Shown: piece after piece, positions 49,465 through 61,697 of the stretch
How positions within the stretch are numbered: the stretch's first letter is position 1
Layout of the letters: each line of letters opens with the position of its first letter
Source: Limanda limanda
Taxonomy: Eukaryota; Chordata; Actinopteri; Pleuronectiformes; Pleuronectidae
DNA length: 64,000 nt
Assembly (NCBI RefSeq): GCF_963576545.1
Contig: NW_026870598.1
Span: 221,001-285,000, forward strand
Direction of reading: 5' to 3'
Translations under genes and position numbers: made by a program
The notes under the pieces: model-generated
Told to the model about the DNA's origin: nothing
Seen by the model: the letters and a program-made list of their open reading frames with translations, nothing else
The model's database searches: none

Positions 49465-50882
49465 AAGAATTTAACCATTTCTTCCAAAAAAGGCTTATCT
49501 CCCTGTTTCCAGCGCTTTTCTGACACTTGGGCTGACATGTGATGAAAAAGTCAGAAATCTTAATCAATGCTTCCAAAAAAGGCTTATCACCCCGTTTCCA
49601 GCTGTTTAGTGACATTTGGGATGATGTGTGATGAAAAATTCAAGAATTTAACCATTTCTTCCCAAAAAAGGCATATCTCCCTGTTTCCAGCGCTTTTCTG
49701 ACACTGGAGCTGATATGTGATGAAAAAGTCAGAAATCTTAATCAATGCTTCCAAAAAAGGCTTATCTCCCCGTTTCCAGCTGTTTAGTGACATTTGGGAT
49801 TATGTGTGATGAAAAATTCAAGAATTTAACCATTTCTTCCAAAAAGGGCTTATCTCCCTGTTACCAGCGCTTTTCTGACACTTGGGCTGACATGTGATGA
49901 AAAAGTCAGAAATCTTAACCATTGCTTCCAAAAAAGGCTTATCTTCCCGTTTCCAGCTGTTTAGTGACATTTGGGATGATGTGTGATGAAAAATTCAAGA
50001 ATTTAACCATTTCTTCCAAAAAAGGCTTATCTCCCTGTTCTCCAGCGCTTTTCTGACACTTGGGCTGACATGTGATGAAAAAGTCAGAAATCTTAATCAA
50101 TGCTTCCAAAAAAGGCTTATCTCCCCGTTTCCAGCTGTTTAGTGACATTTGGGATGATGTGTGATGAAAAATTCAAGAATTTAACCATTTCTTCCAAAAA
50201 AGGCTTATCTCCCTGTTTCCAGCGCTTTTCTTACACTTGGGCTGACATGTGATGAAAAAGTCAGAAATCTTAATCAATGCTTCCAAAAAAGCTTATCTCC
50301 CCGTTTCCAGCTGTTTAGTGACATTTGGGATGATGTGTGATGAAAAATTCAAGAATTTAACCATTTCTTCCAAAAAAAGGCAGATCTCCCTGTTTCCAGC
50401 GCTTTTCTGACACTGGAGCTGACATGTGATGAAAAAGTCAGAAATCTTAATCAATGCTTCCAAAAAAGGCTTATCTCCCCGTTTCCAGCTGTTTAGTGAC
50501 ATTTGGGATGATGTGTGATGAAAAATTCCAGAATTTAACCATTTCTTCCAAAAAAGGCTTATCTCCCTGTTTCCAGCGCTTTTCTGACAATTGGGCTGAC
50601 ATGTGATGAAAAAGTCAGAAATCTTAATCAATGCTTCCAAAAAAGGCTTATCTCCCCGTTTCCAGCTGTTTAGTGACATTTGGGATGATGTGTGATGAAA
50701 AATTCAAGAATTTAACCATTTCTTCCAAAAAGGGCTTATCTCCCTGTTTCCAGCGCTTTTCTGACACTTGGGCTGATATGTGATGAAAAAGTCAGAAATC
50801 TTAATCAATGCTTCCAAAAAAGGCTTATCTCCCCGTTTCCAGCTGTTTAGTGACATTTGGGATGATGTGTTATGAAAAATTC
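49288..50882 (+). repeat. Nine-dimer block, left copy (1595 bp)
   Basis: It matches 52123-53717 at an offset of 2835 bp (16 dimers). Shared rare states are the fused first dimer, ATCACCCCG (near 49587), GGGATTATG (near 49797), GTTCTCC (near 50037), TTCTTACAC (near 50229), AAAAAAGCTTA (missing G, near 50289), GACAATTGGG (near 50587) and a GTGTTATG tail. I see no difference between the copies by eye. Confidence 0.88.
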
Positions 50883-51767
50883 AAGAATTTAACCATTTCT
50901 TCCAAAAAGGGCTTATCTCCCTGTTTCCAGCGCTTTTCTGACACTTGGGCTGACATGTGATGAAAAAGTCAGAAATCTTAATCAATGCTTCCAAAAAAGG
51001 CTTATCTCCCCGTTTCCAGCTGTTTAGTGACATTTGGGATGATGTGTGATGAAAAATTCAAGAATTTAACCATTTCTTCCAAAAAAGGCTTATCTCCCTG
51101 TTTCCAGCGCTTTTCTGACACTTGGGCTGACATGTGATGAAAAAGTCAGAAATCTTAATCAATGCTTCCAAAAAAGGCTTATCTCCCCGTTTCCAGCTGT
51201 TTAGTGACATTTGGGATGATGTGTGATGAAAAATTCAAGAATTTAACCATTTCTTCCAAAAAGGGCTTATCTCCCTGTTTCCAGCGCTTTTCTGACACTT
51301 GGGCTGATATGTGATGAAAAAGTCAGAAATCTTAATCAATGCTTCCAAAAAAGGCTTATCTCCCCGTTTCCAGCTGTTTAGTGACATTTGGGATGATGTG
51401 TTATGAAAAATTCAAGAATTTAACCATTTCTTCCAAAAAGGGCTTATCTCCCTGTTTCCAGCGCTTTTCTGACACTTGGGCTGACATGTGATGAAAAAGT
51501 CAGAAATCTTAATCAATGCTTCCAAAAAAGGCTTATCTCCCCGTTTCCAGCTGTTTAGTGACATTTGGGATGATGTGTGATGAAAAATTCAAGAATTTAA
51601 CCATTTCTTCCAAAAAAGGCTTATCTCCCTGTTTCCAGCGCTTTTCTGACACTTGGGCTGACATGTGATGAAAAAGTCAGAAATCTTAATCAATGCTTCC
51701 AAAAAAGGCTTATCTCCCCGTTTCCAGCTGTTTAGTGACATTTGGGATGATGTGTGATGAAAAATTC
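50706..51767 (+). repeat. Three-dimer tandem duplication (531 bp x 2)
   Basis: 50706-51236 and 51237-51767 each hold an AAAAAGGG dimer with CTGATATG and GTGTTATG tail, an AAAAAGGG dimer with CTGACATG, and a plain dimer. No difference was seen between the two. It lies between the two copies of the nine-dimer block. Confidence 0.86.
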
Positions 51768-52122
51768 AAGAATTTAACCATTTCTTCCAAAAAAAGGCAG
51801 ATCTCCCTGTTTCCAGCGCTTTTCTGACACTTGGGCTGACATGTGATGAAAAAGTCAGAAATCTTAATCAATGCTTCCAAAAAAGGCTTATCTCCCCGTT
51901 TCCAGCTGTTTAGTGACATTTGGGATGATGTGTGATGAAAAATTCAAGAATTTAACCATTTCTTCCAAAAAAGGCTTATCTCCCTGTTTCCAGCGCTTTT
52001 CTGACACTTGGGCTGACATGTGATGAAAAAGTCAGAAATCTTAATCAATGCTTCCAAAAAAGGCTTATCTCCCCGTTTCCAGCTGTTTAGTGACATTTGG
52101 GATGATGTGTGATGAAAAATTC

Positions 52123-53717
52123 AAGAATTTAACCATTTCTTCCAAAAAGGGCTTATCTCCCTGTTACCAGCGCTTTTCTGACACTTGGGCTAACATGTGA
52201 TGAAAAAGTCAGAAATCCTAAACAATGATTCCAAAAAAGGCTTATCTCCCCGTTTCCAGCTGTTTAGTGACATTTGGGATGATGTGTGATAAAAAATTCA
52301 AGAATTTAACCATTTCTTCCAAAAAAGGCTTATCTCCCTGTTTCCAGCGCTTTTCTGACACTTGGGCTGACATGTGATGAAAAAGTCAGAAATCTTAATC
52401 AATGCTTCCAAAAAAGGCTTATCACCCCGTTTCCAGCTGTTTAGTGACATTTGGGATGATGTGTGATGAAAAATTCAAGAATTTAACCATTTCTTCCCAA
52501 AAAAGGCATATCTCCCTGTTTCCAGCGCTTTTCTGACACTGGAGCTGATATGTGATGAAAAAGTCAGAAATCTTAATCAATGCTTCCAAAAAAGGCTTAT
52601 CTCCCCGTTTCCAGCTGTTTAGTGACATTTGGGATTATGTGTGATGAAAAATTCAAGAATTTAACCATTTCTTCCAAAAAGGGCTTATCTCCCTGTTACC
52701 AGCGCTTTTCTGACACTTGGGCTGACATGTGATGAAAAAGTCAGAAATCTTAACCATTGCTTCCAAAAAAGGCTTATCTTCCCGTTTCCAGCTGTTTAGT
52801 GACATTTGGGATGATGTGTGATGAAAAATTCAAGAATTTAACCATTTCTTCCAAAAAAGGCTTATCTCCCTGTTCTCCAGCGCTTTTCTGACACTTGGGC
52901 TGACATGTGATGAAAAAGTCAGAAATCTTAATCAATGCTTCCAAAAAAGGCTTATCTCCCCGTTTCCAGCTGTTTAGTGACATTTGGGATGATGTGTGAT
53001 GAAAAATTCAAGAATTTAACCATTTCTTCCAAAAAAGGCTTATCTCCCTGTTTCCAGCGCTTTTCTTACACTTGGGCTGACATGTGATGAAAAAGTCAGA
53101 AATCTTAATCAATGCTTCCAAAAAAGCTTATCTCCCCGTTTCCAGCTGTTTAGTGACATTTGGGATGATGTGTGATGAAAAATTCAAGAATTTAACCATT
53201 TCTTCCAAAAAAAGGCAGATCTCCCTGTTTCCAGCGCTTTTCTGACACTGGAGCTGACATGTGATGAAAAAGTCAGAAATCTTAATCAATGCTTCCAAAA
53301 AAGGCTTATCTCCCCGTTTCCAGCTGTTTAGTGACATTTGGGATGATGTGTGATGAAAAATTCCAGAATTTAACCATTTCTTCCAAAAAAGGCTTATCTC
53401 CCTGTTTCCAGCGCTTTTCTGACAATTGGGCTGACATGTGATGAAAAAGTCAGAAATCTTAATCAATGCTTCCAAAAAAGGCTTATCTCCCCGTTTCCAG
53501 CTGTTTAGTGACATTTGGGATGATGTGTGATGAAAAATTCAAGAATTTAACCATTTCTTCCAAAAAGGGCTTATCTCCCTGTTTCCAGCGCTTTTCTGAC
53601 ACTTGGGCTGATATGTGATGAAAAAGTCAGAAATCTTAATCAATGCTTCCAAAAAAGGCTTATCTCCCCGTTTCCAGCTGTTTAGTGACATTTGGGATGA
53701 TGTGTTATGAAAAATTC
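52123..53717 (+). repeat. Nine-dimer block, right copy (1595 bp)
   Basis: The partner of 49288-50882, with the same fused first dimer and the same missing G (near 53126). After 53717 the copies diverge: this one continues with another AAAAAGGG/CTGATATG dimer. Confidence 0.88.
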
Positions 53718-55311
53718 AAGAATTTAACCATTTCTTCCAAAAAGGGCTTATCTCCCTGTTTCCAGCGCTTTTCTGACACTTGGGCTGATATGTGATGAAA
53801 AAGTCAGAAATCTTAATCAATGCTTCCAAAAAAGGCTTATCTCCCCGTTTCCAGCTGTTTAGTGACATTTGGGATGATGTGTGATGAAAAATTCAAGAAT
53901 TTAACCATTTCTTCCAAAAAAAGGCAGATCTCCCTGTTTCCAGCGCTTTTCTGACACTGGAGCTGACATGTGATGAAAAAGTCAGAAATCTTAATCAATG
54001 CTTCCAAAAAAGGCTTATCTCCCCGTTTCCAGCTGTTTAGTGACATTTGGGATGATGTGTGATGAAAAATTCCAGAATTTAACCATTTCTTCCAAAAAAG
54101 GCTTATCTCCCTGTTTCCAGCGCTTTTCTGACAATTGGGCTGACATGTGATGAAAAAGTCAGAAATCTTAATCAATGCTTCCAAAAAAGGCTTATCTCCC
54201 CGTTTCCAGCTGTTTAGTGACATTTGGGATGATGTGTTATGAAAAATTCAAGAATTTAACCATTTCTTCCAAAAAGGGCTTATCTCCCTGTTTCCAGCGC
54301 TTTTCTGACACTTGGGCTGATATGTGATGAAAAAGTCAGAAATCTTAATCAATGCTTCCAAAAAAGGCTTATCTCCCCGTTTCCAGCTGTTTAGTGACAT
54401 TTGGGATGATGTGTGATGAAAAATTCAAGAATTTAACCATTTCTTCCAAAAAGGGCTTATCTCCCTGTTTCCAGCGCTTTTCTGACACTTGGGCTGATAT
54501 GTGATGAAAAAGTCAGAAATCTTAATCAATGCTTCCAAAAAAGGCTTATCTCCCCGTTTCCAGCTGTTTAGTGACATTTGGGATGATGTGTTATGAAAAA
54601 TTCAAGAATTTAACCATTTCTTCCAAAAAGGGCTTATCTCCCTGTTTCCAGCGCTTTTCTGACACTTGGGCTGATATGTGATGAAAAAGTCAGAAATCTT
54701 AATCAATGCTTCCAAAAAAGGCTTATCTCCCCGTTTCCAGCTGTTTAGTGACATTTGGGATGATGTGTGATGAAAAATTCCAGAATTTAACCATTTCTTC
54801 CAAAAAAGGCTTATCTCCCTGTTTCCAGCGCTTTTCTGACACTTGGGCTGACATGTGATGAAAAAGTCAGAAATCTTAATCAATGCTTCCAAAAAAGCTT
54901 ATCTCCCCGTTTCCAGCTGTTTAGTGACATTTGGGATGATGTGTGATGAAAAATTCAAGAATTTAACCATTTCTTCCAAAAAAAGGCAGATCTCCCTGTT
55001 TCCAGCGCTTTTCTGACACTGGAGCTGACATGTGATGAAAAAGTCAGAAATCTTAATCAATGCTTCCAAAAAAGGCTTATCTCCCCGTTTCCAGCTGTTT
55101 AGTGACATTTGGGATGATGTGTGATGAAAAATTCCAGAATTTAACCATTTCTTCCAAAAAAGGCTTATCTCCCTGTTTCCAGCGCTTTTCTGACAATTGG
55201 GCTGACATGTGATGAAAAAGTCAGAAATCTTAATCAATGCTTCCAAAAAAGGCTTATCTCCCCGTTTCCAGCTGTTTAGTGACATTTGGGATGATGTGTG
55301 ATGAAAAATTC
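53718..55311 (+). repeat. Locally scrambled short repeats of three dimer types
   Basis: Nine dimers built almost only from AAAAAGGG/CTGATATG dimers (often with GTGTTATG tails) and the pair GGCAGATC/CTGACATG followed by GACAATTGGG. The pair occurs at about 53895 and 54958 here, and also near 50350, 53190 and 59038. The order does not repeat at a fixed period, which suggests several small overlapping amplifications. Confidence 0.75.
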
Positions 55312-55666
55312 AAGAATTTAACCATTTCTTCCAAAAAAGGCTTATCTCCCTGTTTCCAGCGCTTTTCTGACACTTGGGCTGACATGTGATGAAAAAGTCA
55401 GAAATCTTAATCAATGCTTCCAAAAAAGGCTTATCTCCCCGTTTCCAGCTGTTTAGTGACATTTGGGATGATGTGTGATGAAAAATTCAAGAATTTAACC
55501 ATTTCTTCCCAAAAAAGGCATATCTCCCTGTTTCCAGCGCTTTTCTGACACTGGAGCTGATATGTGATGAAAAAGTCAGAAATCTTAATCAATGCTTCCA
55601 AAAAAGGCTTATCTCCCCGTTTCCAGCTGTTTAGTGACATTTGGGATGATGTGTGATGAAAAATTC
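54781..55666 (+). repeat. Five-dimer block repeated at 58862-59747
   Basis: Both copies start with a CAGAATTT dimer ending in AAAAAAGCTTA (missing G). They continue with GGCAGATC/CTGACATG, GACAATTGGG, a plain dimer and a TTCCCA/GGCATATC dimer. The offset is 4081 bp (23 dimers). The match resumes at 55845 and 59748 after one extra dimer on the left side. Confidence 0.82.
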
Positions 55667-55844
55667 AAGAATTTAACCATTTCTTCCCAAAAAAGGCATA
55701 TCTCCCTGTTTCCAGCGCTTTTCTGACACTGGAGCTGATATGTGATGAAAAAGTTAGAAATCTTAATCAATGCTTCCAAAAAAGGCTTATCTCCCCGTTT
55801 CCAGCTGTTTAGTGACATTTGGGATGATGTGTGATGAAAAATTC
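55489..55844 (+). repeat. Single-dimer tandem duplication (178 bp x 2)
   Basis: Two adjacent dimers of the TTCCCA/GGCATATC, CACTGGAG type. The partner block at 59570-59747 has only one. The second copy has GTTAG for GTCAG near 55755. It is the smallest duplication that can be resolved here. Confidence 0.82.
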
Positions 55845-56731
55845 AAGAATTTAACCATTTCTTCCAAAAAAGGCTTATCTCCCTGTTTCCAGCGCTTTTC
55901 TGACACTTGGGCTGACATGTGATGAAAAAGTCAGAAATCTTAACCATTGCTTCCAAAAAAGGCTTATCTCCCCGTTTCCAGCTGTTTAGTGACATTTGGG
56001 ATGATGTGTGATGAAAAATTCAAGAATTTAACCATTTCTTCCAAAAAAAGGCAGATCTCCCTGTTTCCAGCGCTTTTCTGACACTGGAGCTGACATGTGA
56101 TGAAAAAGTCAAAATGTTAACCATTGCTTCCAAAAAAGGCTTATCTCCCCGTTTCCAGCTGTTTAGTGACATTTGGGATGATGTGTGATGAAAAATTCAA
56201 GAATTTAACCATTTCTTCCAAAAAAAGGCAGATCTTCCTGTTTCCAGCGCTTTTCTGACACTTGGGCTGACATGTGATGAAAAAGTCAGAAATCTTAATC
56301 AATGCTTCCAAAAAAGGCTTATCTCCCCGTTTCCAGCTGTTTAGTGACATTTGGGATGATGTGTGATAAAAAATTCAAGAATTTAACCATTTCTTCCAAA
56401 AAAGGCTTATCTCCCTGTTTCCAGCGCTTTTCTGACACTTGGGCTGACATGTGATGAAAAAGTCAGAAATCTTAATCAATGCTTCCAAAAAAGGCTTATC
56501 TCCCCGTTTCCAGCTGTTTAGTGACATTTGGGATGATGTGTGATGAAAAATTCAAGAATTTAACCATTTCTTCCAAAAAAAGGCAGATCTCCCTGTTTCC
56601 AGCGCTTTTCTGACACTTGGGCTGACATGTGATGAAAAAGTCAGAAATCTTAATCAATGCTTCCAAAAAAGGCTTATCTCCCCGTTTCCAGCTGTTTAGT
56701 GACATTTGGGATGATGTGTGATGAAAAATTC

Positions 56732-57973
56732 AAGAATTTAACCATTTCTTCCAAAAAGGGCTTATCTCCCTGTTACCAGCGATTTTCTGACACTTGGGCT
56801 AACATGTGATGAAAAAGTCAGAAATCTTAACCATTGCTTCCAAAAAAGGCTTATCTTCCCGTTTCCAGCTGTTTAGTGACATTTGGGATGATGTGTGATG
56901 AAAAATTCAAGAATTTAACCATTTCTTCCAAAAAAGGCTTATCTCCCTGTTCTCCAGCGCTTTTCTGACACTTGGGCTGACATGTGATGAAAAAGTCACA
57001 AATCTTAATCAATGCTTCCAAAAAAGGCTTATCTCCCCGTTTCCAGCTGTTTAGTGACATTTGGGATGATGTGTGATAAAAAATTCAAGAATTTAACCAT
57101 TTCTTCCAAAAAAGGCTTATCTCCCTGTTTCCAGCGCTTTTCTGACACTTGGGCTGACATGTGATGAAAAAGTCAGAAATCCTAAACAATGATTCCAAAA
57201 AAGGCTTATCTCCCCGTTTCCAGCTGTTTAGTGACATTTGGGATGATGTGTGATAAAAAATTCAAGAATTTAACCATTTCTTCCAAAAAAGGCTTATCTC
57301 CCTGTTTCCAGCGCTTTTCTGACACTTGGGCTGACATGTGATGAAAAAGTCAGAAATCTTAATCAATGCTTCCAAAAAAGGCTTATCACCCCGTTTCCAG
57401 CTGTTTAGTGACATTTGGGATGATGTGTGATGAAAAATTCAAGAATTTAACCATTTCTTCCCAAAAAAGGCATATCTCCCTGTTTCCAGCGCTTTTCTGA
57501 CACTGGAGCTGATATGTGATGAAAAAGTCAGAAATCTTAATCAATGCTTCCAAAAAAGGCTAATCTCCCCGTTTCCAGCTGTTTAGTGACATTTGGGATG
57601 ATGTGTGATGAAAAATTCAAGAATTTAACCATTTCTTCCAAAAAGGGCTTATCTCCCTGTTACCAGCGCTTTTCTGACACTTGGGCTGACATGTGATGAA
57701 AAAGTCAGAAATCTTAACCATTGCTTCTAAAAAAGGCTTATCTTCCCGTTTCCAGCTGTTTAGTGACATTTGGGATGATGTGTGATGAAAAATTCAAGAA
57801 TTTAACCATTTCTTCCAAAAAAGGCTTATCTCCCTGTTCTCCAGCGCTTTTCTGACACTTGGGCTGACATGTGATGAAAAAGTCAGAAATCTTAATCAAT
57901 GCTTCCAAAAAAGGCTTATCTCCCCGTTTCCAGCTGTTTAGTGACATTTGGGATGATGTGTGATGAAAAATTC
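56732..57973 (+). repeat. Seven-dimer TTACC/GTTCTCC module
   Basis: The fullest copy of the divergent module: TTACC with CTAACATG; GTTCTCC with CACAAATC and GATAAAAAATTC; CCTAAAC head; ATCACCCCG; TTCCCA; TTACC with CTTCCCG; GTTCTCC. Shortened versions at 45565, 49288 and 52123 can be derived from it by loss of one to three dimers. Confidence 0.8.
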
Positions 57974-60101
57974 AAGAATTTAACCATTTCTTCCAAAAAA
58001 AGGCAGATCTCCTTGTTTCCAGCGCTTTTCTGACACTGGAGCTGATATGTGATGAAAAAGTCAGAAATCTTAATCAATGCTTCCAAAAAAGGCTTATCTC
58101 CCCGTTTCCAGCTGTTTAGTGACATTTGGGATGATGTGTGATGAAAAATTCAAGAATTTAACCATTTCTTCCAAAAAAAGGCAGATCTCCCTGTTTCCAG
58201 CGCTTTTCTTACACTGGAGCTGATATGTGATGAAAAAGTCAAAATGTTAACCATTGCTTCCAAAAAAGGCTTATCTCCCCGTTTCCAGCTGTTTAGTGAC
58301 ATTTGGGATGATGTGTGATGAAAAATTCAAGAATTTAACCATTTCTTCCAAAAAAAGGCAGATCTCCCTGTTTCCAGCGCTTTTCTGACACTTGGGCTGA
58401 CATGTGATGAAAAAGTCAGAAATCTTAATCAATGCTTCCAAAAAAGGCTTATCTCCCCGTTTCCAGCTGTTTAGTGACATTTGGGATGATGTGTGATGAA
58501 AAATTCAAGAATTTAACCATTTCTTCCCAAAAAAGGCATATCTCCCTGTTTCCAGCGCTTTTCTGACACTGGAGCTGATATGTGATGAAAAAGTCAGAAA
58601 TCTTAATCAATGCTTCCAAAAAAGGCTTATCTCCCCGTTTCCAGCTGTTTAGTGACATTTGGGATGATGTGTGATGAAAAATTCAAGAATTTAACCATTT
58701 CTTCCAAAAAAAGGCAGATCTCCCTGTTTCCAGCGCTTTTCTGACACTGGAGCTGATATGTGATGAAAAAGTCAAAATGTTAACCATTGCTTCCAAAAAA
58801 GGCTTATCTCCCCGTTTCCAGCTGTTTAGTGACATTTGGGATGATGTGTGATGAAAAATTCCAGAATTTAACCATTTCTTCCAAAAAAGGCTTATCTCCC
58901 TGTTTCCAGCGCTTTTCTGACACTTGGGCTGACATGTGATGAAAAAGTCAGAAATCTTAATCAATGCTTCCAAAAAAGCTTATCTCCCCGTTTCCAGCTG
59001 TTTAGTGACATTTGGGATGATGTGTGATGAAAAATTCAAGAATTTAACCATTTCTTCCAAAAAAAGGCAGATCTCCCTGTTTCCAGCGCTTTTCTGACAC
59101 TGGAGCTGACATGTGATGAAAAAGTCAGAAATCTTAATCAATGCTTCCAAAAAAGGCTTATCTCCCCGTTTCCAGCTGTTTAGTGACATTTGGGATGATG
59201 TGTGATGAAAAATTCCAGAATTTAACCATTTCTTCCAAAAAAGGCTTATCTCCCTGTTTCCAGCGCTTTTCTGACAATTGGGCTGACATGTGATGAAAAA
59301 GTCAGAAATCTTAATCAATGCTTCCAAAAAAGGCTTATCTCCCCGTTTCCAGCTGTTTAGTGACATTTGGGATGATGTGTGATGAAAAATTCAAGAATTT
59401 AACCATTTCTTCCAAAAAAGGCTTATCTCCCTGTTTCCAGCGCTTTTCTGACACTTGGGCTGACATGTGATGAAAAAGTCAGAAATCTTAATCAATGCTT
59501 CCAAAAAAGGCTTATCTCCCCGTTTCCAGCTGTTTAGTGACATTTGGGATGATGTGTGATGAAAAATTCAAGAATTTAACCATTTCTTCCCAAAAAAGGC
59601 ATATCTCCCTGTTTCCAGCGCTTTTCTGACACTGGAGCTGATATGTGATGAAAAAGTCAGAAATCTTAATCAATGCTTCCAAAAAAGGCTTATCTCCCCG
59701 TTTCCAGCTGTTTAGTGACATTTGGGATGATGTGTGATGAAAAATTCAAGAATTTAACCATTTCTTCCAAAAAAGGCTTATCTCCCTGTTTCCAGCGCTT
59801 TTCTGACACTTGGGCTGACATGTGATGAAAAAGTCAGAAATCTTAACCATTGCTTCCAAAAAAGGCTTATCTCCCCGTTTCCAGCTGTTTAGTGACATTT
59901 GGGATGATGTGTGATGAAAAATTCAAGAATTTAACCATTTCTTCCAAAAAAAGGCAGATCTCCCTGTTTCCAGCGCTTTTCTGACACTGGAGCTGACATG
60001 TGATGAAAAAGTCAAAATGTTATCCATTGCTTCCAAAAAAGGCTTATCTCCCCGTTTCCAGCTGTTTAGTGACATTTGGGATGATGTGTGATGAAAAATT
60101 C

Positions 60102-60810
60102 AAGAATTTAACCATTTCTTCCAAAAAAAGGCAGATCTTCCTGTTTCCAGCGCTTTTCTGACACTTGGGCTGACATGTGATGAAAAAGTCAGAAATCTTA
60201 ATCAATGCTTCCAAAAAAGGCTTATCTCCCCGTTTCCTGCTGTTTAGTGACATTTGGGATGATGTGTGATGAAAAATTCCAGAATTTAACCATTTCTTCC
60301 AAAAAAGGCTTATCTCCCTGTTTCCAGCGCTTTTCTGACACTTGGGCTGACATGTGATGAAAAAGTCAGAAATCTTAATCAATGCTTCCAAAAAAGGCTT
60401 ATCTCCCCGTTTCCAGCTGTTTAGTGACATTTGGGATGATGTGTGATGAAAAATTCAAGAATTTAACCATTTCTTCCAAAAAAAGGCAGATCTCCCTGTT
60501 TCCAGCGCTTTTCTGACACTGGAGCTGATATGTGATGAAAAAATCAAAATGTTAACCATTGCTTCCAAAAAAGGCTTATCTCCCCGTTTCCAGCTGTTTA
60601 GTGCCATTTGGGATGATGTGTGATGAAAAATTCCAGAATTTATCCATTGCTTCCAAACAAGGCTTATCTCCCTGTTTCCAGCCCTTTTCTGACACTGGGG
60701 CTGACATGTGATGAAAAAGTCAGAAATCTTAATCAATGCTTCCAAAAAAGGCTTATCTCCCCGTTTCCAGCTGTTTAGTGACATTTGGGATGATGTGTGA
60801 TGAAAAATTC
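60102..60810 (+). repeat. Family I four-dimer marker cassette, copy 5
   Basis: It marks the return of family I after some 38 kb. TAGTGCC lies near 60602. Private changes are CCAAACAAGG near 60654 and CCAGCCC near 60681, so this copy is more diverged than the four in the first 18 kb. Confidence 0.87.
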
Positions 60811-60988
60811 AAGAATTTAACCATTTCTTACCAAAAAAGGCAGATCTCCCTGTTTCCAGCGCTTTTCTGACATTGAAGCTGACATGTGATGAAAAAGTCA
60901 GAAATCTTAATCAATGCTTCCAAAAAAGGCTTATCTCCCCGTTTCCAGCTGTTTAGTGACATTTGGGATGATGTGTGATAAAAAATTC
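60811..60988 (+). repeat. Fused dimer after cassette 5
   Basis: It begins with the CTTACC dimer of family I but has GACATTGAAGCTGACATG, an AGAAATCTTAATC head and a GATAAAAAATTC tail, which belong to the following dimer at 17906. One dimer is missing compared with 17729-18083. Confidence 0.75.
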
Positions 60989-61520
60989 AAGAATTTAACC
61001 ATTTCTTCCAAAAAAGGCTTATCTCCCTGTTTCCAGCGCTTTTCTGACACTTGGGCTGACATGTGATGAAAAAGTCAGAAATCCTAAACAATGATTCCAA
61101 AAAAGGCTTATCTCCCCGTTTCCAGCTGTTTAGTGACATTTGGGATGATGTGTGATGAAAAATTCAAGAATTTAACCATTTCTTCCAAAAAAAGGCAGAT
61201 CTCCTTGTTTCCAGCGCTTTTCTGACACTGGAGCTGATATGTGATGAAAAAGTCAAAATGTTAACCATTGCTTCCAAAAAAGGCTTATCTCCCCGTTTCC
61301 AGCTGTTTAGTGACATTTGGGATGATGTGTGATGAAAAATTCAAGAATTTAACCATTTCTTCCAAAAAAAGGCAGATCTCCCTGTTTCCAGCGCTTTTCT
61401 GACACTTGGGCTGACATGTGATGAAAAAGTCAGAAATCTTAATCAATGCTTCCAAAAAAGGCTTATCTCCCCGTTTCCAGCTGTTTAGTGACATTTGGGA
61501 TGATGTGTGATGAAAAATTC

Positions 61521-61697
61521 AAGAATTTAACCATTTCTTCCCAAAAAAGGCATATCTCCCTGTTTCCAGCGCTTTTCTGACACTGGAGCTGATATGTGAT
61601 GAAAAAGTCAAAATGTTAACCATTGCTTCCAAAAAAGGCTTATCTCCCCGTTTCCAGCTGTTTAGTGACATTTGGGATGATGTGTGATGAAAAATTC
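61521..61697 (+). repeat. Fused dimer joining GGCATATC front to TTAACC back
   Basis: The A part is TTCCCA/GGCATATC, but the B head is AAAATGTTAACC. The next dimer carries the AGAAATCTTTATC head of the anchor module without its CAGAATTT start. In other family I units two dimers separate these parts, so this is a deletion that damaged the anchor module. Confidence 0.72.
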
